Shown here: one piece after another, positions 1 through 5,035 of the stretch | Layout of the letters: each line of letters opens with the position of its first letter | How positions within the stretch are numbered: position 1 is the first letter of the stretch | Source of the DNA: Chitinophagaceae bacterium | Lineage (GTDB): Bacteria > Bacteroidota > Bacteroidia > Chitinophagales > Chitinophagaceae | Assembly (NCBI GenBank): GCA_947459455.1 | Contig: CANHEC010000221.1 | Location: 1-5,035 of the forward strand | Length of the DNA: 5,035 bases | Direction: 5' to 3' | Position numbers and translations under genes: made by a program | The notes under the pieces: generated by a model | What the model saw: the letters and a program-made list of their open reading frames with translations, nothing else | Told to the model about the DNA's origin: nothing | The model's database searches: none

Positions 1-21
1 AGGTCGGGCCGTTAGGGAAGA

Positions 22-117
22 TTACTTTTTACTACCAGCTTTGGGCCGCTGGCGGGCTTGCGATGATTCGCGGATTTGCAGCTCGGGCGACAGCCGGCGC
101 TTTTCAAACTCTTTCAC
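22..117 (-). pseudogene. Out-of-frame C-terminal remnant of the LacI-family regulator
   Basis: In the frame one base off from the main regulator frame, the minus strand reads VKEFEKRRLSPELQIRESS followed by a basic tail ending PKAGSKK and a TAA stop at 22-24. The PELQIRESS segment matches the usual C-terminal end of LacI-family sensor domains (pattern P-E-L-x-V/I-R-E-S-S), so this is the missing end of the neighbouring regulator and not a separate gene. The shift falls at or next to the CCCC run (plus-strand 117-120, GGGG on the coding strand). One extra base there, or two lost bases, explains it. Whether this is a real mutation, a sequencing error or a recoding site cannot be decided from this sequence. 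Confidence 0.8.
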
Positions 118-1081
118 CCCGTCGCTTGCTGTTTACCATTTGCAGCAGCAGGTCAATGGCGGCGGCGCCCATTTCGCGGGCCGGCTGCCGTATCAGTGTC
201 AGCGGCGGATCGATCAGCTCCGGAATATCGGTGTTGGAAAAACCGGCCAACGCCACATCCTGCGGCACTTTGATGCCACGGCGCTTCAGGGTTTTGAGCA
301 CACCGGTAGTCAGCTTGTCCGAGGTGGTTAAAATAGCGTCGGGCTTTTGGCGCAGTGTAAATAGTTTGTTCACGATTTCTTCTATTTCGGCAAACTCGAT
401 ACCGCCATAAAAGCAGTAGTGTACCAACTCAGGTAGTTCTTTGATGCCATTGGCCTGCAAGGCTTCGCGATAGCCAGCTACCCGTTCGCGGGTGGTAGAT
501 AGAAACTCAGTAGCTGCTATGACAGCAATGCGGCGGGCACCGCTCTGAATGAGGTGCTCGGTAGCATCGTAGGTGCCCCTGAAATTGTCGACGATCACTC
601 TGTGCGTATTGATTTCATCGGTGATGCGATCGATAAACACGATGGGTAGGCCCCGGGCGTGCAGCTGCTGCAGGTGTTCGAGGTTGGCCGTTTCGGCCGC
701 CAGGCTAATGATAAGCCCATCTACCGACCGCGATGCCAGAAACTGAACGCTGCGAATCTCCCGTTCGTACGACTCCAGCGATTGTGAGATGATGACATCA
801 TAGCCCTTGTCAAACGCCAGGCTTTCAATACCGTTGATCACCTGCGAGAAAAAGCCATTGGCTACTTCGGGCACGATGACGCCGACCGAGCGGCTCTTTT
901 TTTCTTTCAGGCTCAGGGCAATGGGGTTGGGCGTGTAGTTGAGGCGTTTGGCACACTCCAGCACCAGCTCCTTGGTTTCAGGACTGATCTCGTGGCTGTC
1001 TCGCAAGGCCCGCGATACAGTAGAGGTAGAAACGCCCAGTGCTTTGGCGACGTCTTTGATGGTAACGGCATTGTACTTCAT
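104..1081 (-). CDS. LacI-family transcriptional regulator, probable hexuronate repressor (C-terminus cut by frameshift)
   Basis: Predicted DNA-binding repressor of the divergent uronate operon. The 325-residue frame opens with a LacI helix-turn-helix at residues 7-26 (TIKDVAKALGVSTSTVSRAL), then the hinge around 48-58 (NYTPNPIALSL). A periplasmic-binding-protein-like sensor domain starts near residue 66 (VGVIVPEVANGFF) and includes LASRSVDGLIIS, VDNFRGTYDATEHLI, DAILTTSDKLTTG and VALAGFSNTDIPELIDPPLTLIRQP. The start at 1081 is chosen because it puts the HTH at the N-terminus, as usual in LacI proteins. An upstream in-frame ATG at 1174 would add 31 mainly hydrophobic residues unlike this family. 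The frame ends early as NSKRRGERV-stop, while the expected family C-terminus continues in another frame (22-117). One base less in the CCCC run at 117-120 would give 352 residues. The ligand is not shown by sequence; a hexuronate or KDG-type inducer is inferred from the neighbours. Sampled lines look less GC-rich (about 55%) than the operon (about 63%). Confidence 0.93.
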   Translation of the reverse strand: MKYNAVTIKDVAKALGVSTSTVSRALRDSHEISPETKELVLECAKRLNYTPNPIALSLKEKKSRSVGVIVPEVANGFFSQVINGIESLAFDKGYDVIISQSLESYEREIRSVQFLASRSVDGLIISLAAETANLEHLQQLHARGLPIVFIDRITDEINTHRVIVDNFRGTYDATEHLIQSGARRIAVIAATEFLSTTRERVAGYREALQANGIKELPELVHYCFYGGIEFAEIEEIVNKLFTLRQKPDAILTTSDKLTTGVLKTLKRRGIKVPQDVALAGFSNTDIPELIDPPLTLIRQPAREMGAAAIDLLLQMVNSKRRGERV

Positions 1082-1142
1082 ACAGCAAAAGAGTAGCTGG
1101 CGCCACGGGCTAAAGATAGCAAGCATGGCCGGCAACAGCTGG

Positions 1143-1175
1143 CAAAATACAGCAACCGCCACCTTGAAAAACAAA
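1143..1175 (-). promoter_or_regulatory. Weak candidate promoter for the lacI-type regulator
   Basis: On the minus strand, TTTG (plus 1172-1175) is followed 22 bp later by TATTTTG (plus 1143-1149), one base short of the Bacteroidota TAnnTTTG element. A second possible -7-like sequence, TATCTTTA (plus 1111-1118), has no well-spaced TTTG. The candidate operator lies about 8 bp upstream of the -33 element, so autoregulation is conceivable. Evidence is weak. Confidence 0.18.
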
Positions 1176-1182
1176 GCCGATA

Positions 1183-1200
1183 TTCGAAATCGATTGCGTA
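1183..1200. promoter_or_regulatory. Candidate LacI-family operator (imperfect palindrome)
   Basis: The sequence TTCGAAATCGATTGCGTA is an 18-bp even-length imperfect palindrome centred on the CG of AATCGATT, with 7 of 9 symmetric positions matching. LacI-family operators are typically even palindromes with a central CG, and this one lies between the regulator and the divergent uronate operon. It overlaps the spacer of the proposed uxaC promoter, where a bound repressor would block RNA polymerase. Assignment to this regulator is inferred from location and shape. Confidence 0.5.
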
Positions 1201-1214
1201 AAAAAACAAATTTG
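1183..1214 (+). promoter_or_regulatory. Possible Bacteroidota-type promoter for the uxaC operon
   Basis: CAAATTTG at 1207-1214 matches the Bacteroidota -7 element TAnnTTTG at five of six fixed positions. TTCG at 1183-1186 matches the -33 TTTG at three of four, with a 20-bp spacer. Transcription would start near 1217-1222 and give a leader of roughly 130 nt. The -33 element and spacer coincide with the candidate operator, which supports the placement. The match is imperfect and such AT-rich motifs arise by chance, so this is tentative. Confidence 0.3.
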
Positions 1215-1233
1215 GTGCCCCCGGCGGGGCCAC
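1215..1233 (+). other. GC-rich hairpin in the intergenic region
   Basis: GTGCCCC (1215-1221) can pair with GGGGCCAC (1226-1233) around a CGGC loop, giving seven base pairs with one bulged C. It directly follows the proposed -7 element, so it would sit at the 5' end of the uxaC leader. On the plus strand no T run follows, so it is not a canonical terminator. On the minus strand a T run comes about 10 nt after the stem, too far for a typical intrinsic terminator. It could protect the 5' end of the transcript or be incidental. Confidence 0.4.
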
Positions 1234-1255
1234 GGAAAACGAGAACTTGCTGCGC

Positions 1256-1284
1256 TGGCAGCTATGGTGAGGCACCAGCTGCCA
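1256..1284 (+). other. Strong bulged hairpin in the uxaC leader
   Basis: TGGCAGCT (1256-1263) is a perfect inverted repeat of AGCTGCCA (1277-1284). Inside it, GGTG (1266-1269) pairs with CACC (1273-1276) around an AGG loop. The result is a 12-bp stem interrupted by a two-base AT bulge on the 5' side. No T run follows, so it is not an intrinsic terminator. It ends 65 nt before the uxaC start codon and, if transcribed, would be a stable structured element of the leader. As DNA it could also be a binding site for a dimeric regulator. I do not recognise it as a known riboswitch class. Confidence 0.55.
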
Positions 1285-1349
1285 TTACCGATTGCCAGTC
1301 CGGATTTAGTAGCAATAGCAGCATGCTTCCGGCAAAACAGCCATAGGCT

Positions 1350-2771
1350 ATGAAAACATTCATCACCGAAGATTTTTTACTACCCAATAAGGCAGCGCAG
1401 CGCCTGTACCACCAGTATGCTGCGCAAATGCCCATCATTGATTATCACAATCACCTGCCGCCACAGCAAATGGCGGCCAACCACCGGTTTGAAAACCTGA
1501 CGCAGGCATGGCTGTACGGCGACCACTACAAGTGGCGGGCCATGCGCACCCATGGCGTGGCCGAACGCCACTGCACCGGCGACGCCAGCGACTATGATAA
1601 ATTTTTGGCCTGGGCAGGCACGGTGCCCTACACGGTGCGCAATCCGCTGTACCACTGGACCCACCTCGAACTGCTGCGCTATTTTGACATAGACGAACTG
1701 CTGACGCCCGATAGTGCCCCCGCCATTTACCAGCAAGCTACCCAACTGCTGCAGCAGCCAGGCTGGCATACCATGGGCCTGCTGCAGCGCATGCAGGTGC
1801 GGGTGCTGTGCACTACCGATGATCCGCTGGACGACCTGCAGTGGCACCAGCAACTGGCGGCGCAAAAAAGCCAGCCGCTGGTGCTGCCGGCCTTCAGGCC
1901 CGATAAAGCCATGGCCATAGACGATGCGGCGGGCTTTGTGGCCTATGTGCAAAAACTGGAAGCCGTGACCAACCGCAGCATCAGCCACCTGAACGACTAC
2001 CTGACGGCCCTGCAGCAGCGCCACGATTTTTTTGCGGCCCATGGCTGCACCGTGAGCGACCATGGCCTGGAGCAACTGTATGCCGAAGACTACACCGAAA
2101 GCGAAGTAGCACAGGCGTTTGATACGGTGCTGGCCGGTGGCCAACTCACACCCTTGCAAATCGCCCAATTTAAAACGCACCTGCTGTACTGCTTTGCCGT
2201 GTGGGATCACGCCAAGGGCTGGGTGCAGCAATACCACCTGGGTGCCCTGCGAAACAACAACCCGCGGCGCCTGCGGGAGCTGGGCCCCGATACCGGCTGG
2301 GACAGCATCGGCGACTTTAGCCAGGCCCGGGCCTGTGCCCGCTTTTTAGCCCGGCTGGATGATGAGAACCGATTGGCCAAAACCATTTTGTACAACCTGA
2401 ACCCCGCCGACAACGAGCTGATGGCTACCATGATTGGTAATTTCAACGATGGCTCGGTGGCGGGCAAAGTGCAGTGGGGCTCGGCCTGGTGGTTTCTCGA
2501 TCAGAAAGAGGGCATGACCCGGCAGCTGAATGCCCTGTCGAACATGGGCCTCATCAGCCAGTTTGTGGGCATGCTCACCGATTCCCGCAGCTTCTTATCG
2601 TACCCGCGGCACGAGTATTTCCGCCGGCTGCTGTGCAGCCTGTTTGGCACCGATATGGAGGCCGGCGAGCTGCCCATGGACTTCGACCACCTGGGGGGCA
2701 TCATTCAAAATATTTGCTATCACAACGCGGCCCGCTACTTTGGCTGGCCCGCCGCACAGCCCATCTCATAA
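1350..2771 (+). CDS. uxaC: Uronate isomerase (glucuronate isomerase)
   Basis: Catalyses the first cytoplasmic step of hexuronate use: D-glucuronate to D-fructuronate and D-galacturonate to D-tagaturonate (EC 5.3.1.12). At 473 residues it has the usual family length. It belongs to the amidohydrolase superfamily and shows the N-terminal metal-site motif as IDYHNHLPP (D31, H33, H35). It also has the family segments GWDSIGDF (G316-F323) and MLTDSRSFLSYPRHEYFRR (M408-R426), where D411 is the likely strand-8 aspartate of the fold, and ends with the usual ARYFG. The N-terminus (MKTFITEDFLLPNKAAQRLYH) aligns with typical UxaC starts, supporting the ATG at 1350. No Shine-Dalgarno sequence precedes it. 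It is the first gene of the operon, divergent from the LacI regulator and 2 nt upstream of kdgK. Sequence and context agree; I see no lesion. Confidence 0.97.
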   Translation: MKTFITEDFLLPNKAAQRLYHQYAAQMPIIDYHNHLPPQQMAANHRFENLTQAWLYGDHYKWRAMRTHGVAERHCTGDASDYDKFLAWAGTVPYTVRNPLYHWTHLELLRYFDIDELLTPDSAPAIYQQATQLLQQPGWHTMGLLQRMQVRVLCTTDDPLDDLQWHQQLAAQKSQPLVLPAFRPDKAMAIDDAAGFVAYVQKLEAVTNRSISHLNDYLTALQQRHDFFAAHGCTVSDHGLEQLYAEDYTESEVAQAFDTVLAGGQLTPLQIAQFKTHLLYCFAVWDHAKGWVQQYHLGALRNNNPRRLRELGPDTGWDSIGDFSQARACARFLARLDDENRLAKTILYNLNPADNELMATMIGNFNDGSVAGKVQWGSAWWFLDQKEGMTRQLNALSNMGLISQFVGMLTDSRSFLSYPRHEYFRRLLCSLFGTDMEAGELPMDFDHLGGIIQNICYHNAARYFGWPAAQPIS

Positions 2772-2773
2772 TC

Positions 2774-3805
2774 ATGGCAGCCATTGCATGTTTTGGTGAA
2801 TTGCTACTGCGGTTTTCGCCGCAGGCGCAGCCCCACTGGATAGCCGGGCAGCACATGCCCGTGCACATAGGTGGTGCCGAGCTGAACGTGGCCCGGGCCC
2901 TGGCGCTGTGGGGGCACCGCACCCGCTACATGACCGCCCTGCCACCGCACTACCTGGCCGACGATATACTGGAGTGGCTGCAACAGCAGCAGATAGACTG
3001 CAGCCAGGTGCTGCGTACCGGCGAGCGGCTGGGCACCTACTACCTGCCGCAGGGCACCGACCTAAAGCATGCCGGCGTGATATACGATCGGGCTCACTCG
3101 GCTTTTTGGCAGCTGCAGCCCGGCCAAATCAACTGGCAGCAGGCACTGGCGGGTTGTAGCTGGCTGCATCTCTCAGCCATCAGTCCGGCCCTGCATGCGC
3201 AGGCCGCCGCGGTATGCCTGGAGGCTGCCACCGCCGCCCGTGCCATGGGCATCGGCGTATCCATCGACCTGAACTACCGGGCCCGCCTGTGGCAGTATGG
3301 CGTGCCGCCCCCACAAATAATGCAGCCGCTGGTAGCCCAGGCCCAGGTGCTGATGGGTAATATATGGGCCGCCGAGGCGCTGCTGGGGCTGCCCGCTACA
3401 CTGGTCAGCAGCCAGGGGCAAAGCCCCGAAGCACTGCTGGCAGCGGCGCACAGCAGCATGCAGGCGGTACAGGCTGCCTTCCCGCAGGTGCGCACCTTGG
3501 CCTATACGTTTCGGCTGCCGCACAGCTACCGCGGGGTGCTGCTGCACCAGGGGCAGCTGCTGGCTTCGCCCATACTGGCGGTGCCGGCCGTGGCCGATGC
3601 CGTGGGCAGCGGCGACTGCTTTATGGCGGGACTGCTGCATGGCCTGCAGCACTACCCCGAAGCGCCGCAGCGCATCATTGCCTTTGCCGCCGCAGCGGCT
3701 GTAAACAAGCTGGGTGAAACCGGCGACGCCACCCAAACCAGCGCCGCCGACATTTGGAAAAAAGCAAGCCATGGACCAGGAAACGAGGAGCCAACAAGCC
3801 ATTAA
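2774..3805 (+). CDS. kdgK: 2-keto-3-deoxygluconate kinase, PfkB family
   Basis: Predicted to phosphorylate 2-keto-3-deoxygluconate with ATP to KDPG, feeding the next gene's aldolase (EC 2.7.1.45). The 343 residues show the PfkB/ribokinase pattern: N-terminal IACFGELLLRF, then HIGGAELNVARAL (residues 31-43). The KDG-kinase-like GTYYLPQG and VIYDRAHSA (Y104-D105-R106) follow, then IDLNYRARLW (D165, N167, R169). The C-terminal PfkB signature is DAVGSGDCFMAG (from D275), with D281 the likely catalytic base. The ATG at 2774 is chosen because it lies just after the uxaC stop and begins the conserved first strand; upstream in-frame codons run inside uxaC and resemble no family. The last 11 codons and the stop overlap eda by 35 nt, so the tail HGPGNEEPTSH is probably not part of the conserved fold. 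A related sugar kinase activity cannot be excluded from sequence, but the YDR and D-x-N-x-R-x-x-LW motifs plus the adjacent aldolase favour KDG. Confidence 0.93.
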   Translation: MAAIACFGELLLRFSPQAQPHWIAGQHMPVHIGGAELNVARALALWGHRTRYMTALPPHYLADDILEWLQQQQIDCSQVLRTGERLGTYYLPQGTDLKHAGVIYDRAHSAFWQLQPGQINWQQALAGCSWLHLSAISPALHAQAAAVCLEAATAARAMGIGVSIDLNYRARLWQYGVPPPQIMQPLVAQAQVLMGNIWAAEALLGLPATLVSSQGQSPEALLAAAHSSMQAVQAAFPQVRTLAYTFRLPHSYRGVLLHQGQLLASPILAVPAVADAVGSGDCFMAGLLHGLQHYPEAPQRIIAFAAAAAVNKLGETGDATQTSAADIWKKASHGPGNEEPTSH

Positions 3806-4430
3806 GGAACAGGGGGTGTTGCCGCTGTTTTATCATGCCGAGCCGGCCGCCTGCCTGCGCATTGTGCAGGCCCTGTATGCCGGTGGCATGCGGGTGGTAG
3901 AGTTTACCAACCGCGGGCCGGCAGCCCTGGCCAATTTCAGGGCGCTGGCGGCAGCGGTGCCTGGCCAGTTTCCCGGGCTGCTGCTGGGGGCCGGCACCAT
4001 CACCACGGCCGAAGAAGCCGAAGCATTTATAGAAGCGGGGGCCGATTTTTTGGTGAGCCCCGTGTTTGATACCGGCGTGTGCGACAAAGCCTACCTGCAC
4101 AAGCGCCTGTGGCTGCCCGGCTGCATGACGCCTACCGAAGTGCACCAGGCCCGGCAGGCCGGCTGCCGCATGGTCAAGCTGTTTCCGGGGCAGGTACTGG
4201 GCCCTGCTTTTATCGAAGCTATTCGTCCGCTGTTTGCCGATATGGACTATGTGGTAACCGGCGGCGTGGCCCCCACGGCCGATAGCATGGGTGCCTGGTG
4301 GCGGGCCGGTGCCTGCGCCATGGGGCTGGGTAGCCAGCTCATCAGCAGCCAGGCGGCCGACAATCCCGCTGCCCTCACCGCCGCCTGCCAGCAGGTGCTC
4401 GGCATCATCCAATCACTCAAAAACGCCTGA
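3771..4430 (+). CDS. eda: 2-keto-3-deoxy-6-phosphogluconate (KDPG) aldolase
   Basis: Class I aldolase that splits KDPG into pyruvate and glyceraldehyde-3-phosphate (EC 4.1.2.14), the final step of the hexuronate branch. The 219 residues are close to the usual 205-220. Visible motifs in order: GVLPLFYHAE (15-24), VVEFTNRG (42-49) with the catalytic glutamate E44 and R48, LLGAGTITTAEEAEAFIEAGADFLVSP in the middle, LPGCMTPTE, and MVKLFPGQVLGP with the Schiff-base lysine K136. The C-terminal VVTGGVAPT is the phosphate-binding loop region. The start at 3771 gives MDQETRSQQAIKEQG, a normal-length N-terminus. A further upstream ATG at 3714 would add a proline- and lysine-rich stretch entirely inside kdgK and is not favoured. 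It overlaps kdgK by 35 nt in a different frame and is followed 2 nt later by the transporter, so translational coupling is likely. No Shine-Dalgarno; an A-rich stretch (GGAAAAAAGCAAG) precedes the start. Confidence 0.95.
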   Translation: MDQETRSQQAIKEQGVLPLFYHAEPAACLRIVQALYAGGMRVVEFTNRGPAALANFRALAAAVPGQFPGLLLGAGTITTAEEAEAFIEAGADFLVSPVFDTGVCDKAYLHKRLWLPGCMTPTEVHQARQAGCRMVKLFPGQVLGPAFIEAIRPLFADMDYVVTGGVAPTADSMGAWWRAGACAMGLGSQLISSQAADNPAALTAACQQVLGIIQSLKNA

Positions 4431-4432
4431 CC

Positions 4433-5035
4433 ATGGCCGCTATCGGACGATTTCGCTGGATCATTTGCGCCCTGCTGTTTTTTGCTACCACGGTCAACTA
4501 CCTCGACCGGCAGGTGCTGAGCCTGCTGGCGCCCGACCTGAGCAAAGAATTTGGCTGGACCAATACCGACTATGCCAATATCACTGCCGTGTTTCAGCTG
4601 GTGTACGCCATCAGCATGCTGTTTGCCGGCCGGCTGATCGATAAAATGGGCACCCGCCGCGGCTTCAGCTGGGCCATCGTCATTTGGTCGCTGGGGGCTA
4701 TGATGCACGCCTTTGCCATCCCGATAGGCGAGGGGCTGGGCAGCCTGCTGGGCTGGCTGGGGGCCGGTGCCGTGTCGGCGTCTATTGCCGGCTTCATGCT
4801 GTCGCGGGCCGTGCTGGGCTTTGGCGAGTCGGGCAATTTTCCCGCTGCCATCAAGGCCACGGCGGAGTATTTCCCTAAAAAAGAGCGGTCGCTGGCCACG
4901 GGTATCTTCAATTCGGGCAGCAATATTGGCGCCATTTTAGCCCCGCTTACCGTGCCCTGGATAGCCGGCCACCTGGGCTGGCAGTGGGCCTTTCTCATTA
5001 TTGGGGCGGTGGGCTTTGTGTGGCTGGTATTTTGG
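4433..5035 (+). CDS. exuT: MFS hexuronate transporter, ExuT-like (3' end outside window)
   Basis: Inner-membrane major facilitator of the anion:cation symporter group, predicted to import glucuronate/galacturonate with protons. Only the first 201 codons are present; the frame is open at the window edge. The sequence starts MAAIGRFRWIICALLFFATT with the first membrane helix. The group signature VNYLDRQVLSLLAPDL (N22-Y23-L24-D25-R26) follows, then a second helix and the MFS motif-A loop GRLIDKMGTRRG (G66-G77). Next come further helices, and the conserved GFGESGNFPAAIKATAEYFPKKERSLATGIFNSGSNIGAI (129-168), typical of hexuronate/sugar-acid transporters. Residues about 96-124 between these helices form a Gly/Ala-rich stretch (IPIGEGLGSLLGWLGAGAVS) that looks longer than in E. 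coli ExuT as I remember it. The start at 4433 follows the eda stop by 2 nt. Substrate is inferred from the family signature and operon; a related sugar acid is possible. Confidence 0.9.
   Translation, partial: MAAIGRFRWIICALLFFATTVNYLDRQVLSLLAPDLSKEFGWTNTDYANITAVFQLVYAISMLFAGRLIDKMGTRRGFSWAIVIWSLGAMMHAFAIPIGEGLGSLLGWLGAGAVSASIAGFMLSRAVLGFGESGNFPAAIKATAEYFPKKERSLATGIFNSGSNIGAILAPLTVPWIAGHLGWQWAFLIIGAVGFVWLVFW

Noticed and set aside
1..21. Possible terminator downstream of the regulator
   Set aside because: Only 21 bases are available beyond the stop at 22-24, and no stem followed by a T run is visible.
1082..1174. In-frame upstream ATG at 1174 adding 31 mainly hydrophobic residues to the LacI regulator
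   Set aside because: The HTH is expected at the very N-terminus of LacI proteins, and the start at 1081 gives exactly that. The extension would also cover the candidate regulator promoter.
1289..1316. Second CGATTGC copy (1289-1295) and a weak ATTGC/GCAAT inverted pair (1291-1295, 1312-1316) as an auxiliary operator
   Set aside because: Only one half-site matches the 1183-1200 palindrome, symmetry around it is poor, and 5-bp arms are easily found by chance.
939..1346. 135-codon plus-strand open frame crossing the lacI start and intergenic region
   Set aside because: It is antisense to the regulator HTH, has no recognisable motif, and would obscure the divergent promoter region.
1380..2237. 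285-codon open frame on the minus strand opposite uxaC
   Set aside because: It is antisense to a well-supported uxaC frame, has no recognisable domain, and long antisense frames are common opposite GC-rich coding sequence.
2474..2773. In-frame 100-codon N-terminal extension of the kdgK frame
   Set aside because: It lies wholly inside uxaC in another frame, its residues resemble no kinase, and the ATG at 2774 begins the conserved kinase fold.
3675..4412. 245-codon minus-strand open frame opposite eda
   Set aside because: It is a Gly/His/Gln-rich antisense shadow of the eda frame, which has all its catalytic residues. The similar minus-strand frame at 3173-3802 opposite kdgK is rejected for the same reason.

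Overview
The window holds a hexuronate (glucuronate/galacturonate) catabolism locus, most likely from a moderately GC-rich member of the Bacteroidota. The host is inferred from three things. The regulator and the KDPG aldolase have Bacteroidota-style sequences (for example the aldolase N-terminus GVLPLFYHAE followed by VEFTNRG). None of the five genes has a clear Shine-Dalgarno sequence, and several starts follow A-rich stretches. The closest promoter-like sequences fit the TTTG / TAnnTTTG pattern of that phylum rather than TTGACA / TATAAT. No genus can be named from this sequence.

Layout: positions 22-1081 (minus strand) encode a LacI-family transcriptional regulator whose conserved C-terminus is split off by an apparent frameshift near position 117. 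Positions 1082-1349 are a divergent intergenic region. It has a LacI-type imperfect palindrome (1183-1200), a possible promoter overlapping it, and two hairpins in the putative leader (1215-1233 and 1256-1284). From 1350 to the right edge, four tightly packed plus-strand genes follow: uronate isomerase uxaC (1350-2771), a PfkB-family 2-keto-3-deoxygluconate kinase kdgK (2774-3805), KDPG aldolase eda (3771-4430), and the first 201 codons of an ExuT-like MFS hexuronate transporter (4433 to the window edge). Junctions are a 2-nt gap, a 35-nt overlap and a 2-nt gap, so this is almost certainly one operon.

How they work together: the transporter would import hexuronates. UxaC would isomerise glucuronate to fructuronate and galacturonate to tagaturonate. 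KdgK would phosphorylate 2-keto-3-deoxygluconate (KDG), and the aldolase would split KDPG into pyruvate and glyceraldehyde-3-phosphate. The reductase and dehydratase steps between UxaC and KdgK (UxaB/UxuB and UxaA/UxuA types) are not in the window and may lie downstream. The divergent LacI protein is the likely repressor. I see no wholly new system. The most notable points are the frameshifted regulator, the operator/promoter arrangement, the strong leader hairpin and the long kdgK/eda overlap.
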